This document shows, one piece after another, positions 1 to 11,376 of a DNA stretch of 64,000 nucleotides (the stretch's first letter is position 1; each line of letters opens with the position of its first letter). The position numbers were made by a program, and so were the translations under genes. The notes under the pieces are model-generated. The model ran no database searches and was not told where the DNA came from. It saw nothing but the letters and a program-made list of their open reading frames with translations. Origin of the DNA: Icerya purchasi (Eukaryota; Arthropoda; Insecta; Hemiptera; Monophlebidae); assembly GCA_039619475.1 (NCBI GenBank), contig CM077116.1:19031443-19095442 (forward strand), given 5' to 3'.

Positions 1-1150
1 CTACTTATTCTGTACCATCGTAGAGGGGGGTTCTTGAATAGGATCTTGCATTAAATGTGCGTTAGTGGCTTTACTATTTGTCCATTCATTTTTCCGTCTT
101 TCCTTCTAGGTTTTCGGCGTGTTTACATGTATTAAAAATAGTTCTCTGTGAATGGAAAATTTTCCAAAACTTTTAGAAAGCATTTTCCCCATCTTATTTG
201 TGAAGAGGAGCAAGGCAAAATATCCACAATATGTGTTCGCTATAACCTTTCAGTTGGAAATACGAAACACGCTGTCCAATAAATTGTACCTTTTCTAAGG
301 AGAACACGATACGTATATTTGTCGACCATGCTTGAGCGACTAAATAGGCGCTAAAAAATTAAAGCTAAACAGAAAACCCCAATTATTAACTAGTAAAATA
401 TCAACAAATTCCCCGATTAACCGGCATCGCACGAATCGGATAATGAAAAAAGAATGCGGCCTTTTGATTTACAAATTGGCCGACGTACGAAAACTGATTT
501 TATGTGAATATCGCCGATGTACAAGATACGATCAAATAATAATGAAATACGCACATCTGAAAATTAACCGTGCAGCACGGATATTAATCGCAAAATTAGG
601 CGAGCTTTTAAACCGATCGGTCGCTTGCGTGAAAAATTACAATTGTCGAACCAGTACAATAAGCCTACTTAAAACTCAAATATATTAGCCTACTCGTATC
701 TATGTACTGCTGCGATAGACTAGTAGGCAACAACACACTTAAACGCCGATAAATTTTGTCCCTGAATCACATATCGGATTTCTTACGTAACTTCCCGGCC
801 TCCGAATCGGACAATGATGACCAGAACGAAACAAATTTCGCACCCGGTGCATCAGATAAACCGAACTGCCATTAAATATACATACACCTACATACATATA
901 TACATATATACTAGGGGCGATTGATCTCGTGTTCCTTCGGACTTTAAATTGTATCACTCCGTACATTTTCATGAAGACTGTTGCATTCACATATACTCAT
1001 TTTTTTCTTTTTTTCTTTTTTTTTTTTTTTTTTTTTTTTGGAAGAACTACATCAACACATCAATTAAAAAGGTAAAATTTAGATTAAAACATCGGAAAAC
1101 TGAAACCGCCAGCAAGGTAATAAATGTGAGAGGAATATATTACATTTAAT
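1..1150. other. AT-rich non-coding stretch
   Basis: No recognisable gene. Open frames here are short and resemble no family I know. A T-rich run with a long poly-T tract lies at about 1000-1040. Short ATAT/TACATA steps occur at about 880-910. Confidence 0.6.
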
Positions 1151-2275
1151 TCTTTTTGGAGACGTTAAAAAAGAAATCAATACCGTACCTCACATAAAAC
1201 CGGCTGTAGAAGTTTTTAAACATTTTTTGCTTAAAACTTGATTTTCACACTTTTTCAAAATTTGGACCCTTTGTTGTAGTTTTCAGTCTTACCGCTTTAA
1301 GCGTGTATTTTCACAAATTTTGTTCCCTAAACATCAAAGTTTTTCGAATTTTATTATTTTCCTGTATTCTAGAGACCATTTTATGCAGATTAAAAAGAAA
1401 ATCAATAGCGCAACTCATATAGAACCGGCTGTGGAATTATTTTAAAATTTATTTTGCTTAAAATTTAATTTTCACATTTTTCAAAATTTGGGCTCTTTAA
1501 TTTAAAATTTTTGGGGGTATCGTATTTTTCCTATGTTGAGTGATTGATCTACATCATTTTAAAAAAAGAGTGACCCTTTAGGTACTACGTAAAGGGCTGC
1601 GGACTTTTTTTTACCACTTTAAGCGTGTATTTTTCCAAATTTTGGTCCCTAAATATCAACATTTTTCAAATTTCATATCTTTCCTGTATTCTCGAGACCT
1701 TCGTATGCCGTTTAAAAAGAAAATCAAAACTGTAACTCACATAGAACCAGCTGTGGAATTTTTTTGAAAACTTTTTTCTTAAAACTTGATTTTTACATTT
1801 TTCATTATTTGGTTCCTTTAATTTTAAAATTTTGTAGGGTCTCGTATTTTTCCTATACTTTAACGGTTGAAATACATCATTTAAAAAAAAAAGAATGGCC
1901 CTCCAGCTACCATGGAAAGAGCCGTAGACTTTTTTTTAGTTTCCCGTCTTTCCGCTTTAAGCGTGTATTTTTCCAAATTTTGGTTCCCAAATATCAACAT
2001 TTTTCGAATTTTATATTCTCCTTGTATTCTGGAGACCTTAGTGTGCAGATTAAAAAAAAAAATATCATAACTCTTATAGAACCGGCTGTGGAATTTTTTA
2101 AAAAATTTTTTCTTAAAACATGATTTTCCTATTTTTCAAAATTTGGGCCCTTTAATTTTAAAATTTTGAGGGTTTTATAAAAAATTTTTATGATCTCACA
2201 AAGAAAATACTTCGATTGAAAAAAAAATTAACTCTCTAGCTACTATAGAACGGGTTGTACGATTTTTTTTCTTGC
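1150..2275. repeat. Diverged tandem satellite, ~330-bp unit
   Basis: The same landmarks recur in order: a 'cgctttaagcgtgtattt' block, an 'aacatc..ttttcgaatttt' block, a 'gcagattaaaaagaaaatca' block and an 'aaccggctgtggaatt' block. The last begins at about 1198, 1423, 1745 and 2080, giving spacings of roughly 225, 322 and 335 bp, so the first unit is shortened. A fading fifth copy ('agaacgggttgt') lies near 2246. Units have many substitutions and length changes in T runs, so the array is old. There is no coding content. Inference: a local satellite, or tandemly duplicated non-autonomous element, of unknown family. Confidence 0.8.
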
Positions 2276-3469
2276 AGCTTTATAAGATACATATATATAT
2301 GTATATGTATGTATGTATTCTCTCGAGGTATAAATAATTACGAGAATATTAGCCAATGAATAATTCGATACACGCCGCTAAAAGAACAAGATATATGTAT
2401 ACATCCAGCCTACGACAGGCCAAGATATATAGCCCCGAAATTCTTTAGCAAGCGAGCAAGATAAAAGTAATAATTCAGAATTAAAATAAATCACGCTGCA
2501 AGTACGGTTCATATCAATATATATGTATATTGTAATGATTTTTACAAATTCAATTTTCTTTAAATTATTTTAAGTTATTAATATTTCAATATTCTTCGCG
2601 ACGATATATCTTACTTTGAATTTACATCAAACTGGTGGTGATATTTACCACTACACAGGAATCTATTTAAAAAATTTTAATGTATTAATCAGGAACTTTT
2701 GATATAACTATACAATACACGCAAGTAAAAACACAAGAATCTCGTCACACGTATATGAGGGCCCTTTCGGCAGAGACACACAATGCACATTGTATATTTT
2801 TTTTTAATAAATTTATCAAACGCAACTTTACAACGAGTACATATAATACGCACAAAAAAAAAAAAAACAAACAACAAAAACAAAGTCAATAACAAATAGG
2901 GCTCGTGTGTGAATGCATATTTCTTTTTCTCTTTTTATAGCATTCTTTCACCTGCTACTTCCACCGAACATGGGTGAACTGTTTATCCAAAAATCACCAA
3001 CGATTCGTATAATAACTGGACCTGCTCTTGCATGTTCTGAACGTTTCTTTATACGAATACTATGGTTAATTATTGTACTGAACAATGTTTAAATAAATAA
3101 AATTAATACGGTAGTGGATACAAGAACATCGTTTGAAGATTTTTACAACGGTCAGCTGCAGCAAAACTTTTATACGTAGCCGGAATTCGATCGAAAATGC
3201 CACTCTTTTCGACTTATGTGATAACAGCCAGACATGCCAGAAAATCATTTAATCTGCTTTTGTCAAATCACTGTTGCCGGTTTTCGTTGTTACCCGGCAA
3301 GCACATTAATTTAACACGATGTTGCTACCCGTAATCTTAAATTGTTACTTCTAATTTTATTTACAGCGTACATCGTCACGCTAACAGTGATACCGTTACG
3401 TTATATGCTCGATTTTATTATTATCATTCTCATTATTATTGTTATCACTTGTTTTAATCATTTGTGAGA
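2276..3469. other. Non-coding stretch with simple repeats
   Basis: No gene seen. It holds a TATA/TATG-type simple repeat near 2290-2316, T and A runs near 2797-2808 and 2855-2870, and a short ATT/ATC-rich stretch near 3415-3445 just before the retroelement fragment. Confidence 0.6.
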
Positions 3470-3473
3470 AAAT

Positions 3474-4178
3474 TTGAACCTTAATGACGTGGAGGTAGGA
3501 AAAGTTTCGGAAATTAAATACCTAGGAATATTATTCGATAGTAAATTAGCATGGTCTGCGCGTACGTTATATGTTTCGGAAAAATTAAGAAAATTATTTA
3601 GTTCATTTTTTTACTTGGCTCAATATTTCCCTTTTTCTCACCTATTCCGTATTTACCAGACTCTTTACCAATACCGATTTTTGCTTGTAGCATTATTCTC
3701 TGGAGAGGCGCTGCACAGTATCATCTGAACAAAATCAAAATTTTACAAAAGCCCATAATTAAACCTGTTAATCAACAGTCCTTCAACGAATTTAATAATA
3801 AATCTAGGCAATCTGTACGATTTACATATTTTAATGTTCATCTACAAATATAAAGATTGCATTCAAAAAAGAATCAACTAGGTCACGTAAGTTTTTTCGC
3901 TACCGTCCTACATTAAATAACCTTTCTCATTTTCCGTATATTTATATGTATCATCACTTTCTATTTCGCTTTGTTTCAATTTATTATATCTACATCATTT
4001 TTGTTTTTTATTATTTTTTTTTTCTATTTTTTCCTTCTTTTCCCTGTTTTTTTTTATATTTTCATGATATTTTAGATTTATTGTAATTTTTTTTATTTTC
4101 ATTTCCACTATTCGCGTTACGTAGTGCATTTGTGAGTTTTATAAAAATAATAATAATAATAGTAAAGATTTGATTTAA
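3474..4178 (+). pseudogene. Jockey-like non-LTR retrotransposon, 3' fragment
   Basis: An 84-codon open frame (3474-3728) carries the RT palm/thumb-edge motif 'EIKYLGILFDSKLAWS', followed by residues matching the segment after RT motif E of Jockey-clade ORF2 proteins. The better-preserved copy at 30.5-31.2 kb (opposite strand) has 'EIKYLGVILDCRLTWN' at the same place, so the two are one family. The reading frame breaks after 3728. The 3' untranslated part ends at about 4143-4178 in '(ATA)n..agatttgattta', the same tail type as at 10.7-11.0 and 29.9 kb. This copy is 5'-truncated (no RT catalytic block, no endonuclease) and dead. Clade assignment below non-LTR level is inferred from the motif only. 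Confidence 0.75.
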
Positions 4179-4239
4179 ATTCTTAATTCGCGCTATCTGC
4201 GGCACTTCCATTTTGATAAACGCAGGTGGATTTATTTAA

Positions 4240-4775
4240 ATGGCTACGTCTCGATTTTCAAAAAATTTTCACTATTCTTGCTGTATTTAAAATTGCGTTT
4301 TTCTGTAATTATATATGACGGGGTCCGGTTCCTAATTTGCTTAAGTTTTCCTCGATACTTTTTAACATTACTTCCGTTGTGGATAATACGATCGGAATAA
4401 CCTCAACGCTAATTTGTTTATAACTTTTTTTTCATTTCTTGGGATATTGGCGTATATTTATTTATTTTTGTATGATATGTTTTCGATAGATTAAGCGTGT
4501 TCGGAAGAGCAATGTCAACATTGTACGTAGGCTTAGTGCCTTCATGCATTATTGTTATATCTGGTCCATTATGAATAGCTTTTTTATCTGCAATTATTTC
4601 TCTATTCCAATATAACATCACCGTGTCGTCATTCTCTAGTACCTCATGAGATGTGTACTTAAACCATTTAAATGTTTTCGTGGTTTTGTACCGAGTTATA
4701 TTTTTTAGTCAAATTTAGATGTAGTTTTTTACATATATTATCATATCTCTCCTCGGTGTAATTCATGTTTTTCAG
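4240..4775 (-). pseudogene. Dong/R4-like retrotransposon, 3' end (copy B)
   Basis: Read on the minus strand from about 4760, the translation gives a block resembling '..ERYDNICKKLHL' and then the open frame 4621-4418 with 'MLYWNREIIADKK' and 'GPDITIMHEG..YNVDIALPN'. This is the PD..D restriction-like endonuclease signature of R2/R4-type non-LTR elements. After a stop at 4418 a shifted frame continues with 'VEVIPIVLSTTEV' and 'ILNTARIVKIF', the conserved C-terminal end of the same protein. The RT and N-terminus are missing: the 5' side abuts the hAT relic at about 4776. The 3' end runs towards the TAA-rich tail of the Jockey-like fragment at 4143-4165. Dong-type elements are known to insert in TAA repeats, which fits. 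Frameshifts and stops mean it is inactive. Confidence 0.75.
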
Positions 4776-6222
4776 CGACCCTTCGGGAGGTCGCGAAGCC
4801 TCTTTAAGGGGGATACGGTTACTTCAAAATTTAAAGTAATCGCGGCCAATATTTATTAAACAAACGTTAATTAATGGTTAGGTCTTAGGATATATATTAA
4901 CACAGATTAAGTCACACATTCATATTAATGTGATGGTTGCGCCTGTTTCTCGTTAACCAACTTTTCCCATTGCAGATCCGTTTTTGCTATACATGGAATT
5001 AAATCGTTTTCTAATTTTAAGCGGTTTTTCTGTTTGCCTTTTATTTGAGCCATCGACGAAAACGTCAACTCGCACCAAACATTTGCTTCTGTGGTTAATT
5101 GTAGGTATTTTAACCAAATGGTATCCAGAGTAACAGACTTGAATTTCAAGTGCAACATTCCATCAGCAGATAATTCTAGCAATTATTTTTTTTTTTCTTT
5201 CTTTAAGGTTGGTTCCCAAAAACTTTCCTTGTTTATAGCTGCATTTAAAAATGGATTTATAATTCACCTTCGTCAAATGTTTTCTGAAAATTCTTGCATC
5301 GAGAAATGACACAATTCTTCTTCCAAATTCTGCAAAACATTTTCCATGTCAAGTATATATGATTGGATGTTTGTCTAAGACCCCACTTCTCCATTATAAG
5401 ATTGATTCAAAGAATGAATCAACGGTGTTTTGCTTATGGATGATGACCACAGATTTATGTTTTTCGTGAAGTGATGAATTTTGTCTTTAGCAGTAATAAC
5501 ATTTTCATCCCGCTCTTGAAGGCTTTTATTCGAGGTATTTAAATGTTCAAATAGGTCAGAAAGAAACGCCATCTTTAAAAGGAATTCTCAGTCATAAATA
5601 AATTTAACATATTCTGACTTGACCTGCTATAAAAACTGCAAAAGTTCATCCCGAAGTTCCGTAACTTTGGACACAATACTTTGCCTTTCGATAAACACCT
5701 AACCTCTGTGTGGTAAAGCAAATTTTGGTGCAGCGAACCTATGTCTTCACAAAAATTGTTCAAACCAAACGTGTCCGTAACGCTTTACCTTTAATAGAAT
5801 TCACTACGTTTATAATTATGATGAGAAAGTCATTCCTGTGATAAGGTTTTTGGCCGTGAGAGTTTGGCAATGAAGAAAGCAATGCATCCAATAATCGTTC
5901 GGCATTAGTGCTTTCAGTTTGGTAATAAAACCGTTTTTCGAACCAGTCATGGCTTTTGTTCCGTCACTGCAAATAGTTGTGCATTTCTTCGTCCAATCGA
6001 TATAGAAGTCTTGTTGTAGCTTCAAAGTACACTGACCTGTCATATTCGCGGGAAGAGCTTTACAAAACAATATTTCTTCTATCAATTTCTCGTTGGATTG
6101 AAAACGCGCAAAAGTTACAAACTGCGCACAACCCGAAATATCCGTGGATTCATCAAACTACAAGGATGCGAAAGTACTTTCTTTTATTTTCTCTATGACT
6201 TGATCGCGAACATTCTTGTTCT
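4776..6222 (-). pseudogene. hAT-family transposase relic (ZBED5/Buster-like)
   Basis: On the minus strand several broken frames join into one hAT-like order: 'NVRDQVIEKIKESTFASL', a stop, 'FDESTDISGCAQFVTF', 'LIEEILFCKALP', 'CSDGTKAMTGSKNGF', 'MHCFLHCQTLTAKNL' (6085-5816), 'LYHTEVRCLSKGKVL' (5763-5575), 'SLQERDENVITAKDKIHHF' (5572-5375), and the C-terminal dimerisation end 'RLKLENDLIPCI..KQAQPSH' (5182-4925). These are hallmarks of the ZBED5/FAM200-type hAT transposases. The BED zinc finger and N-terminal part are absent: homology begins abruptly at about 6222, where endonuclease coding of Dong copy A stops. A 'cagcgaccc..ggtcgcgaag' hairpin at 4776 may be the 3' terminus, since hAT ends start with CAG. 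Several stops and frameshifts make it non-functional. Confidence 0.85.
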
Positions 6223-9200
6223 TTATCTCTTATTCTACTGTCTCCAGGATTTGATATATCTATCAGATATACTTGATTTTTCCGGACTACAGTGATATCC
6301 GGCGTGTTATGCTCTAGGCGTTTGCCGGTCTGGATCCGACAGTCCCACAGTATTTCAGTTTTGAACGTCACAAATTACTTTTTTAGGGTTCCACTATTTC
6401 TTACTTGATGGGATGCCGTATTTTTTTACGCAGACTCCAATGAATCATTGTGCTCACTCTGTTATGTCTCTATAGATACTCAGTTTGTGCAATCTTTTTG
6501 TAACCACATATTACATATTGTACACTGTTTCTTCTGCTCCTTTACACAATCGGCACCTGTTTTCATCTTGGCTTTTATCAATATTGTCTTTTATAGCATT
6601 TGTGTACGAATGTTCCTGGACTGCCATTATAAGTCCTACTGTTTTATTTTTCAAATTTCCATTCTTCAGCCACTGCCACGTGTCATTCATATTAGCTTTA
6701 AATTGTATCTTTATGATAAATTGGCCACACAGCTGCTTACTTTTCCATCTTTCTCTTCTGACCTTTATAACTTTCGTTTTATATTCGAGTTTAGTTTCTT
6801 TAAACTTTAGATCGCTATTTTAGTATGCCTCCTTCATATTTTGTTCAGAATTTTGCTTTAAGTACCTGCCAATGATCTTTTTCCTTCTTCGGCTGTTTGT
6901 TGTATTTGAAGTAGACCGTGTCCTTCTTCCTTTCTAGAAATGTATAATCTATCAATATCACTTCGTAGATAAATAGCAAAGTTGATCGTCATTATTTTCC
7001 TAGTTTTCTGATCCAAGTTTTCCATTTCTACTTGTATCTATATAACGATTTCAGCTGTATATCGAACTATTGGTACCGCCCAAGTATTTATTGCCTTTAC
7101 GATGTTACCGCTAGCATTTAGCTTCGATTTTAGGATTTTCCTAATTCTCCTTATATACTCTTTGCTTATTCTGTCCTTAACTTCTGCATGCTTTATACTA
7201 TCTGCTTGAAATATAGCCCAAGTATTTATAAGTTTCTTTTAATTGCGAGCTTTTAATATTAACGTTGTTCGGCGTTTTTATTTCACCTTGACGCAGGACC
7301 TTTTCGCGGTTTATTGCTAATTTCGCGCATTTTTCTAATCCAAATGTCATAGATATATCTGCGCTATAAATTCTGAGCGCATTCAATAAGGATTCAATTT
7401 CCGTTTCTGACATTCCATATGACTTCAGATCATCCATGTACAATGATTTATTTCCACTGATGATTTTAAGAACTGGTAGGCGAATCCAGTTTGTTGGAAT
7501 ATTTATGATAATGGTATCAAAGCTATTATAAGTAGAAGTGGTGATAATGAATCGCCTTGGTATTCGACTTACGGTAATTTTCCCAATTTATCGATCGTTT
7601 TATACTAGTTCTCCACAACATCATCGATTGCTTTACGAAATTTTAAAATATTGTTTCTTATCCTTAATAGTTCAAGACATTTTATTATCCAATCATAATG
7701 AATCGAACGCCTTCTTGTAATCTATCTATGCCATGTGCAGGTTTGTTTTTCTTTTTTTACAATTCTCAAGGATGACCTTATCGACTAAAAGATAGTCTTT
7801 CGTTCGTTTAATATTTCGCTTGCATCCCTTCTGTTCATGCGGAAATAAATTATTTCTATCCAGATACGCTTGTATCGCATCAGCCACAATCGCTGTCATT
7901 AGTTTGAACGTAGTTAGCAGACAAGTTATTGGTCTAAAAAATTATTCGGGGTTCCATCTTTCTGGTGATCTTTCTGAATAATGTATGTTTCCCCATCTTC
8001 TGAAAGTGAATTTATTTGGCACACAATTCGCGTATGCAAGCTTGTCAAGTACTTAGGCCAATGTACTTCATCTGTAGCAGGGGCTGGCCAATTTTTCAGT
8101 TTCTTTGCGCGCCTTTGTACTAATTCGGTGGTTATCTTTAGATCTTCCATTTCTTGTTTACCAAAGGCTGTCTCTATGTTCTTTATCCATTCTGCATCCT
8201 TATTTCTTGGGTTTTGCCGTATTTGTTTCCAAAAATACTAAAGTATTTCTTCATTGTTTGTTTGCATCACTTTGCTTTCTTTTCCTCCATTTTTGACACT
8301 ATAAAAGTTCCTTCTCTAAACAATGTATTCTGTTTGTATTATTATTGGTCATTTCTACTATCGTATCTCAATATTTTCTTTCCAACAGCCGTAATTCGTT
8401 GTTTAATAATTTCTAAAATTTCTTTCCAGTTATTATTTTCAATCTTACATTTGCTTTTTAAACTTGCTCTTATTTGTGGATTATTCAGCTTCCGTCCTTC
8501 CAGTTCCCTTAATATACCTGCATCCGCTCGTAATTCTTTTATCTCATTTTCTAATCTAATCTTCCACCATGGTTGTTTTCGTGTACATTGATTTTTTTAC
8601 CTTGGTATCGTACACCCCAACTCTTCAGTGATAATTGTTGCCGTGCTATACATAAGTTAGTTTTGTTCTCGACAATGTGTTGGTATCAATTGTTGCCAGG
8701 ACTGTATTCAGATCATGTAACTTCTTTTTCAGTTCTTTTCGTGGTACCTGCCTCAACGTCGGTAATCTTATTCGTTTCGACTCTGCGCCATCATGTGATT
8801 AATGATTTTTATTCTGATTTCTTCTTGCTCTTTGGGCAAATTGCCTCCATCGTGTTTAAAAACCTCAGACCGTAATATTATTTCTTCACCCATAGACTTA
8901 CAAGCGTCTTCCCTTCCTATACCTTTAGTATCTACATTTTCCTTTTTTTTTTTTGCAATTGTACTGGTTTTTGGTCATCTTCGGTAGCTTTCTTACACAT
9001 TTCTTCTATCTTTATCTCTATGAAGATTTTCTTAGGCGAATGAAGCAACGTTGGTCTGCTAGCTTTTGCTCTGGGATATTTATTGTGGGATTATTTTCTT
9101 TGCAGAGCATGAACATTCTCTTTCGGTAACCACGTTCTGATGCGTCTACTTTGTAGTAACAATGCATGCGATCTTCCTATTATCTTCTACTGTGAATTTG

Positions 9201-9718
9201 CTACGTTTTATTCGTTGATCTTGATTTGTGGGAATACTACTGCGTCTTATTGTTTCGGCTGTACATTGTTCGAGATGCGCAGGATTGGACCGTATACTGT
9301 CACGTCTAGAACCAGCTCTAGACGTGTCTTGGCGATCAAAAGGCAGCGTCAATTTAACTATATTTGTTTCACTATACACCGTTATTATGGGGAAGGTTCG
9401 TTTTATACCTTCCGACAGGTATCTTTACTAATCGTTACGCTGATGTTGCTTTTAGTAAAGTTACTATTATTGTTATTGTTAATGTTATCATTTGTGTCGT
9501 TATCTCCAATTAAAATATTGCTTTCTGGTTGGTTTGTTGAAAACATTTTTAAAAAGGTATTGCAAGAGCGCGGGTGTAGTATACCTGTACTTTCCCGCTT
9601 GCCTCTTCTTTCGTTAGTCGCTTACAAACCTATGCCTCTCGGCTTAACGGGGGTCACCATGTGAGGGTGAAAGTAGCAGTTGGGGCTGTATTACGCATAC
9701 AGCCCCATTTGATCCCAT
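6223..9718 (-). pseudogene. Dong/R4-like non-LTR retrotransposon (copy A), near full-length but decayed
   Basis: Reading minus from 9718, a GC-richer 5' leader precedes a probable start at 9546 ('MFSTNQPES'). An N-terminal block follows ('KRSKFTVEDNRKIAC', near 9160). The RT then shows 'LKNWPAPATDEV' (8150-7926), 'FRPITCLLTTFKL', 'EQKGCKR', motif A 'IDYKKAFDS' (~7700) and the catalytic 'YMDDLK' (~7440), followed by 'ISMTFGLEKCAK'. Further on is the Cys/His knuckle 'CRLCKGAEETV' (~6550) and the endonuclease 'NTPDITVV..YLIDISNPGDSR' (6371-6230). Order and motifs are those of R4/Dong elements: one ORF, RT followed by a restriction-like endonuclease. Many stops and frameshifts, including a stop beside motif A, kill it. 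The 3' end is cut at about 6222 by the hAT relic, which is unusual for non-LTR copies, whose losses are normally 5'. Confidence 0.85.
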
Positions 9719-9756
9719 CATTATTGTTATTATTATTATTATTGTTATTATTTTTT
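9719..9756. repeat. (TTA)n microsatellite flanking Dong copy A
   Basis: An interrupted TTATTG/TTATTA tract lies directly at the 5' boundary of the Dong-like copy. On the element's strand it reads as TAA repeats, the known target of Dong-type elements. Confidence 0.8.
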
Positions 9757-9999
9757 ATTTAAATATGCTTAGTCCTAGAATGGATGAAACGTGAATAGTT
9801 GATATATCTGTACAAATGTAAATTACTATAAGTTTTATGTACGCAGCATACACGAAAACATTTTTGTACTCGTCATATTTATATTAAGTCATATATCTAT
9901 TATGTTTAAACGCTTGTGTTATTATCCTTATTTTACATTTCAAGAACTTTGATTTTGAATCTACTATTAAATAATTATTAGTCTATACAATTTCCATTA
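9757..9999. other. Short non-coding gap
   Basis: AT-rich sequence between the microsatellite and the RNase H fragment. Nothing recognisable. Confidence 0.5.
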
Positions 10000-10671
10000 A
10001 TGTATACCAAAAATATATATATATTTTTTTTAATTTTTTGCGCTCGTCAACTGGAACCTTTATCCAGAAACTCAACTGTATCTTAATACGGTCAGATATT
10101 GTTAGGAGAAAGAAACACAATGTGTGGAGAGGGAAAAGATAGGATATAAAAGGCGAAATATGGAGTAGGAAAACCAAGTCACAGCAAACTGAAGTGGAAA
10201 GCCGAACACTTAGCAGAAAGAGATAAACACTCAAAGAATACATGATCCGTAACGCAAACACGTTCTTCGTTTGAGTGGAGAGGACAATGTGGTGAGGCAA
10301 CCAACGAAAAAAGGAAAACGGGAAGAAGATAATAAAGTAAGGCTTAAGAGCGCAGACGAATAACGAAGTCAGCAACAGAGCGACGAAACGAAGGAAACAA
10401 AGAGAACCACGGATTGGCAGGAAGATTAGGTTGAACAGACAGATAAAAAGAACAATTGTTAGCGAATGAGGAAACGTACATATCCGATACAATAATTAAG
10501 ATGAAATCCTTTGCACAGCGGTAGAAAATTAGACGGTGGGACTTTTTTAAAAAAGAACTGGGAATAGGCAGTAACTCGAGCCAAGGAGTCCGCCACTTCA
10601 TTTCCGAAAATGCCCGAATGACTATGAATCCACAACCGAAAATAATTTGGATTAAGATATTTTATTTTCAT
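10000..10671 (-). pseudogene. Non-LTR retrotransposon RNase H / C-terminal fragment
   Basis: The minus frame from 10671 holds 'LWIHSHSGIFGNEVADSLAR', the last motif of retroelement RNase H (usually W.P.HSGI.GNE.AD). Two other frames then carry 'NLPANPWFSLFPSFRRSV..FVIRLRS' and 'SALKPYFIIFF', matching the tail region after RNase H in I/R1-type elements (PWF..., RR...I.RLR). At least two frameshifts are needed to follow it, so it is dead. No RT or endonuclease lies upstream: it is a 5'-truncated copy. The catalytic first half of RNase H is also missing. The exact clade is uncertain. A related but diverged fragment sits at 35.3-36.1 kb. Confidence 0.7.
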
Positions 10672-10697
10672 TTCAAAAAGTTTTTGTTGTTATTCAA

Positions 10698-10765
10698 TTA
10701 GTGCATATCGATAGACCGTATTGTATAATAATAATAATAAATATTTGATTTGATTTGATTTATTG
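10698..10765 (+). repeat. Retroelement 3' tail, TAA/TTTGA type (copy 1)
   Basis: The sequence 'gtataataataataataa' is followed by repeated 'tttga' steps. It matches the ends of the Jockey-like copies at 4.14-4.18 kb and 29.9 kb. No coding sequence is attached. Confidence 0.65.
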
Positions 10766-10790
10766 TTATTATTAATATTGTTTTGTTTTT

Positions 10791-10899
10791 AAGAAATTTT
10801 TATTGTTTATATAAAATTCCATCACTCGCGCAAATATGCGCATAGATAGATATTGTACAATGATAATAATAGTAATAAAAGTGATTTGATTTAAATGAT
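10791..10899 (+). repeat. Retroelement 3' UTR and tail (copy 2)
   Basis: Starts 'aagaaatttttattgttt', contains the GC-rich core 'ctcgcgcaaatatgcgcata', then an interrupted TAA tract and 'gtgatttgattta'. The neighbouring element at 10923-11038 is the same sequence inverted. The core also appears inverted at about 29940-29975, downstream of a Jockey-like RT, so this is the 3' end of that family. Confidence 0.75.
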
Positions 10900-10922
10900 T
10901 TAAGCGATTATTATTAGTAGTA

Positions 10923-11038
10923 ATATTCAAATCAAATTAAATCAAATCAACGTTTATTATTATTATTATTACGATCAAAATCCATCTATGCGCATATTTG
11001 CGCGAGCGATGTGTATTAAAACAATAAAAATTTCTTCG
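10923..11038 (-). repeat. Retroelement 3' UTR and tail (copy 3, inverted)
   Basis: The reverse complement starts 'cgaagaaatttttattgttt', carries 'ctcgcgcaaatatgcgcata', then (TAA)n and repeated 'tttga'. It lies tail to tail with copy 2, making an imperfect inverted repeat across 10791-11038. Confidence 0.75.
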
Positions 11039-11376
11039 AAAAATACAAAAACCCTTAAAATTATAAATAAAATATGGAAATAAATCAATAAAAGTAAACC
11101 GTACAGAGTTTATATAAGTTGATATTGACTTAAGCCGAATGTGTAGTATAAATTTATTTAATACCTAAACTTATACAAATAAAATAAAAGAAAAAAATAG
11201 ATATATATTTGCTTACAACCAAAGTACTTTACCTGTACTGAATCAATTATTTACAACGTTCCTCAAAATGATTATTGAAGTGGAAATAATTCAATAAACA
11301 TTTACGTCTTTATTTGAAATTCCTTAAATCATCTTTTAAAAATTGTGCTAAATGGTTGTATATAAGAAGCATCATA
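11039..11376. other. Non-coding gap before the mariner
   Basis: AT-rich sequence without recognisable genes. It ends in the TA dinucleotide (11375-11376) that forms the left target duplication of the mariner. Confidence 0.6.

Noticed and set aside
6448..6823. Plus-strand open frames of 112-120 codons rich in Phe, Ser and Cys
   Set aside because: Antisense of the Dong-like Cys/His knuckle region, with no motif of their own.
8154..8875. Plus-strand open frames of 100-145 codons
   Set aside because: Antisense shadows of the Dong-like copy A on the minus strand.
9140..9664. 174-codon plus-strand open frame
   Set aside because: It lies opposite the N-terminal region of Dong copy A, which has recognisable motifs. 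The plus frame has poly-Leu from simple repeats.
9983..10492. 169-codon minus frame looking like a multi-pass membrane protein
   Set aside because: Its Phe/Leu/Ser-rich text is the frameshifted tail of the retroelement RNase H fragment. A transporter reading has no support.
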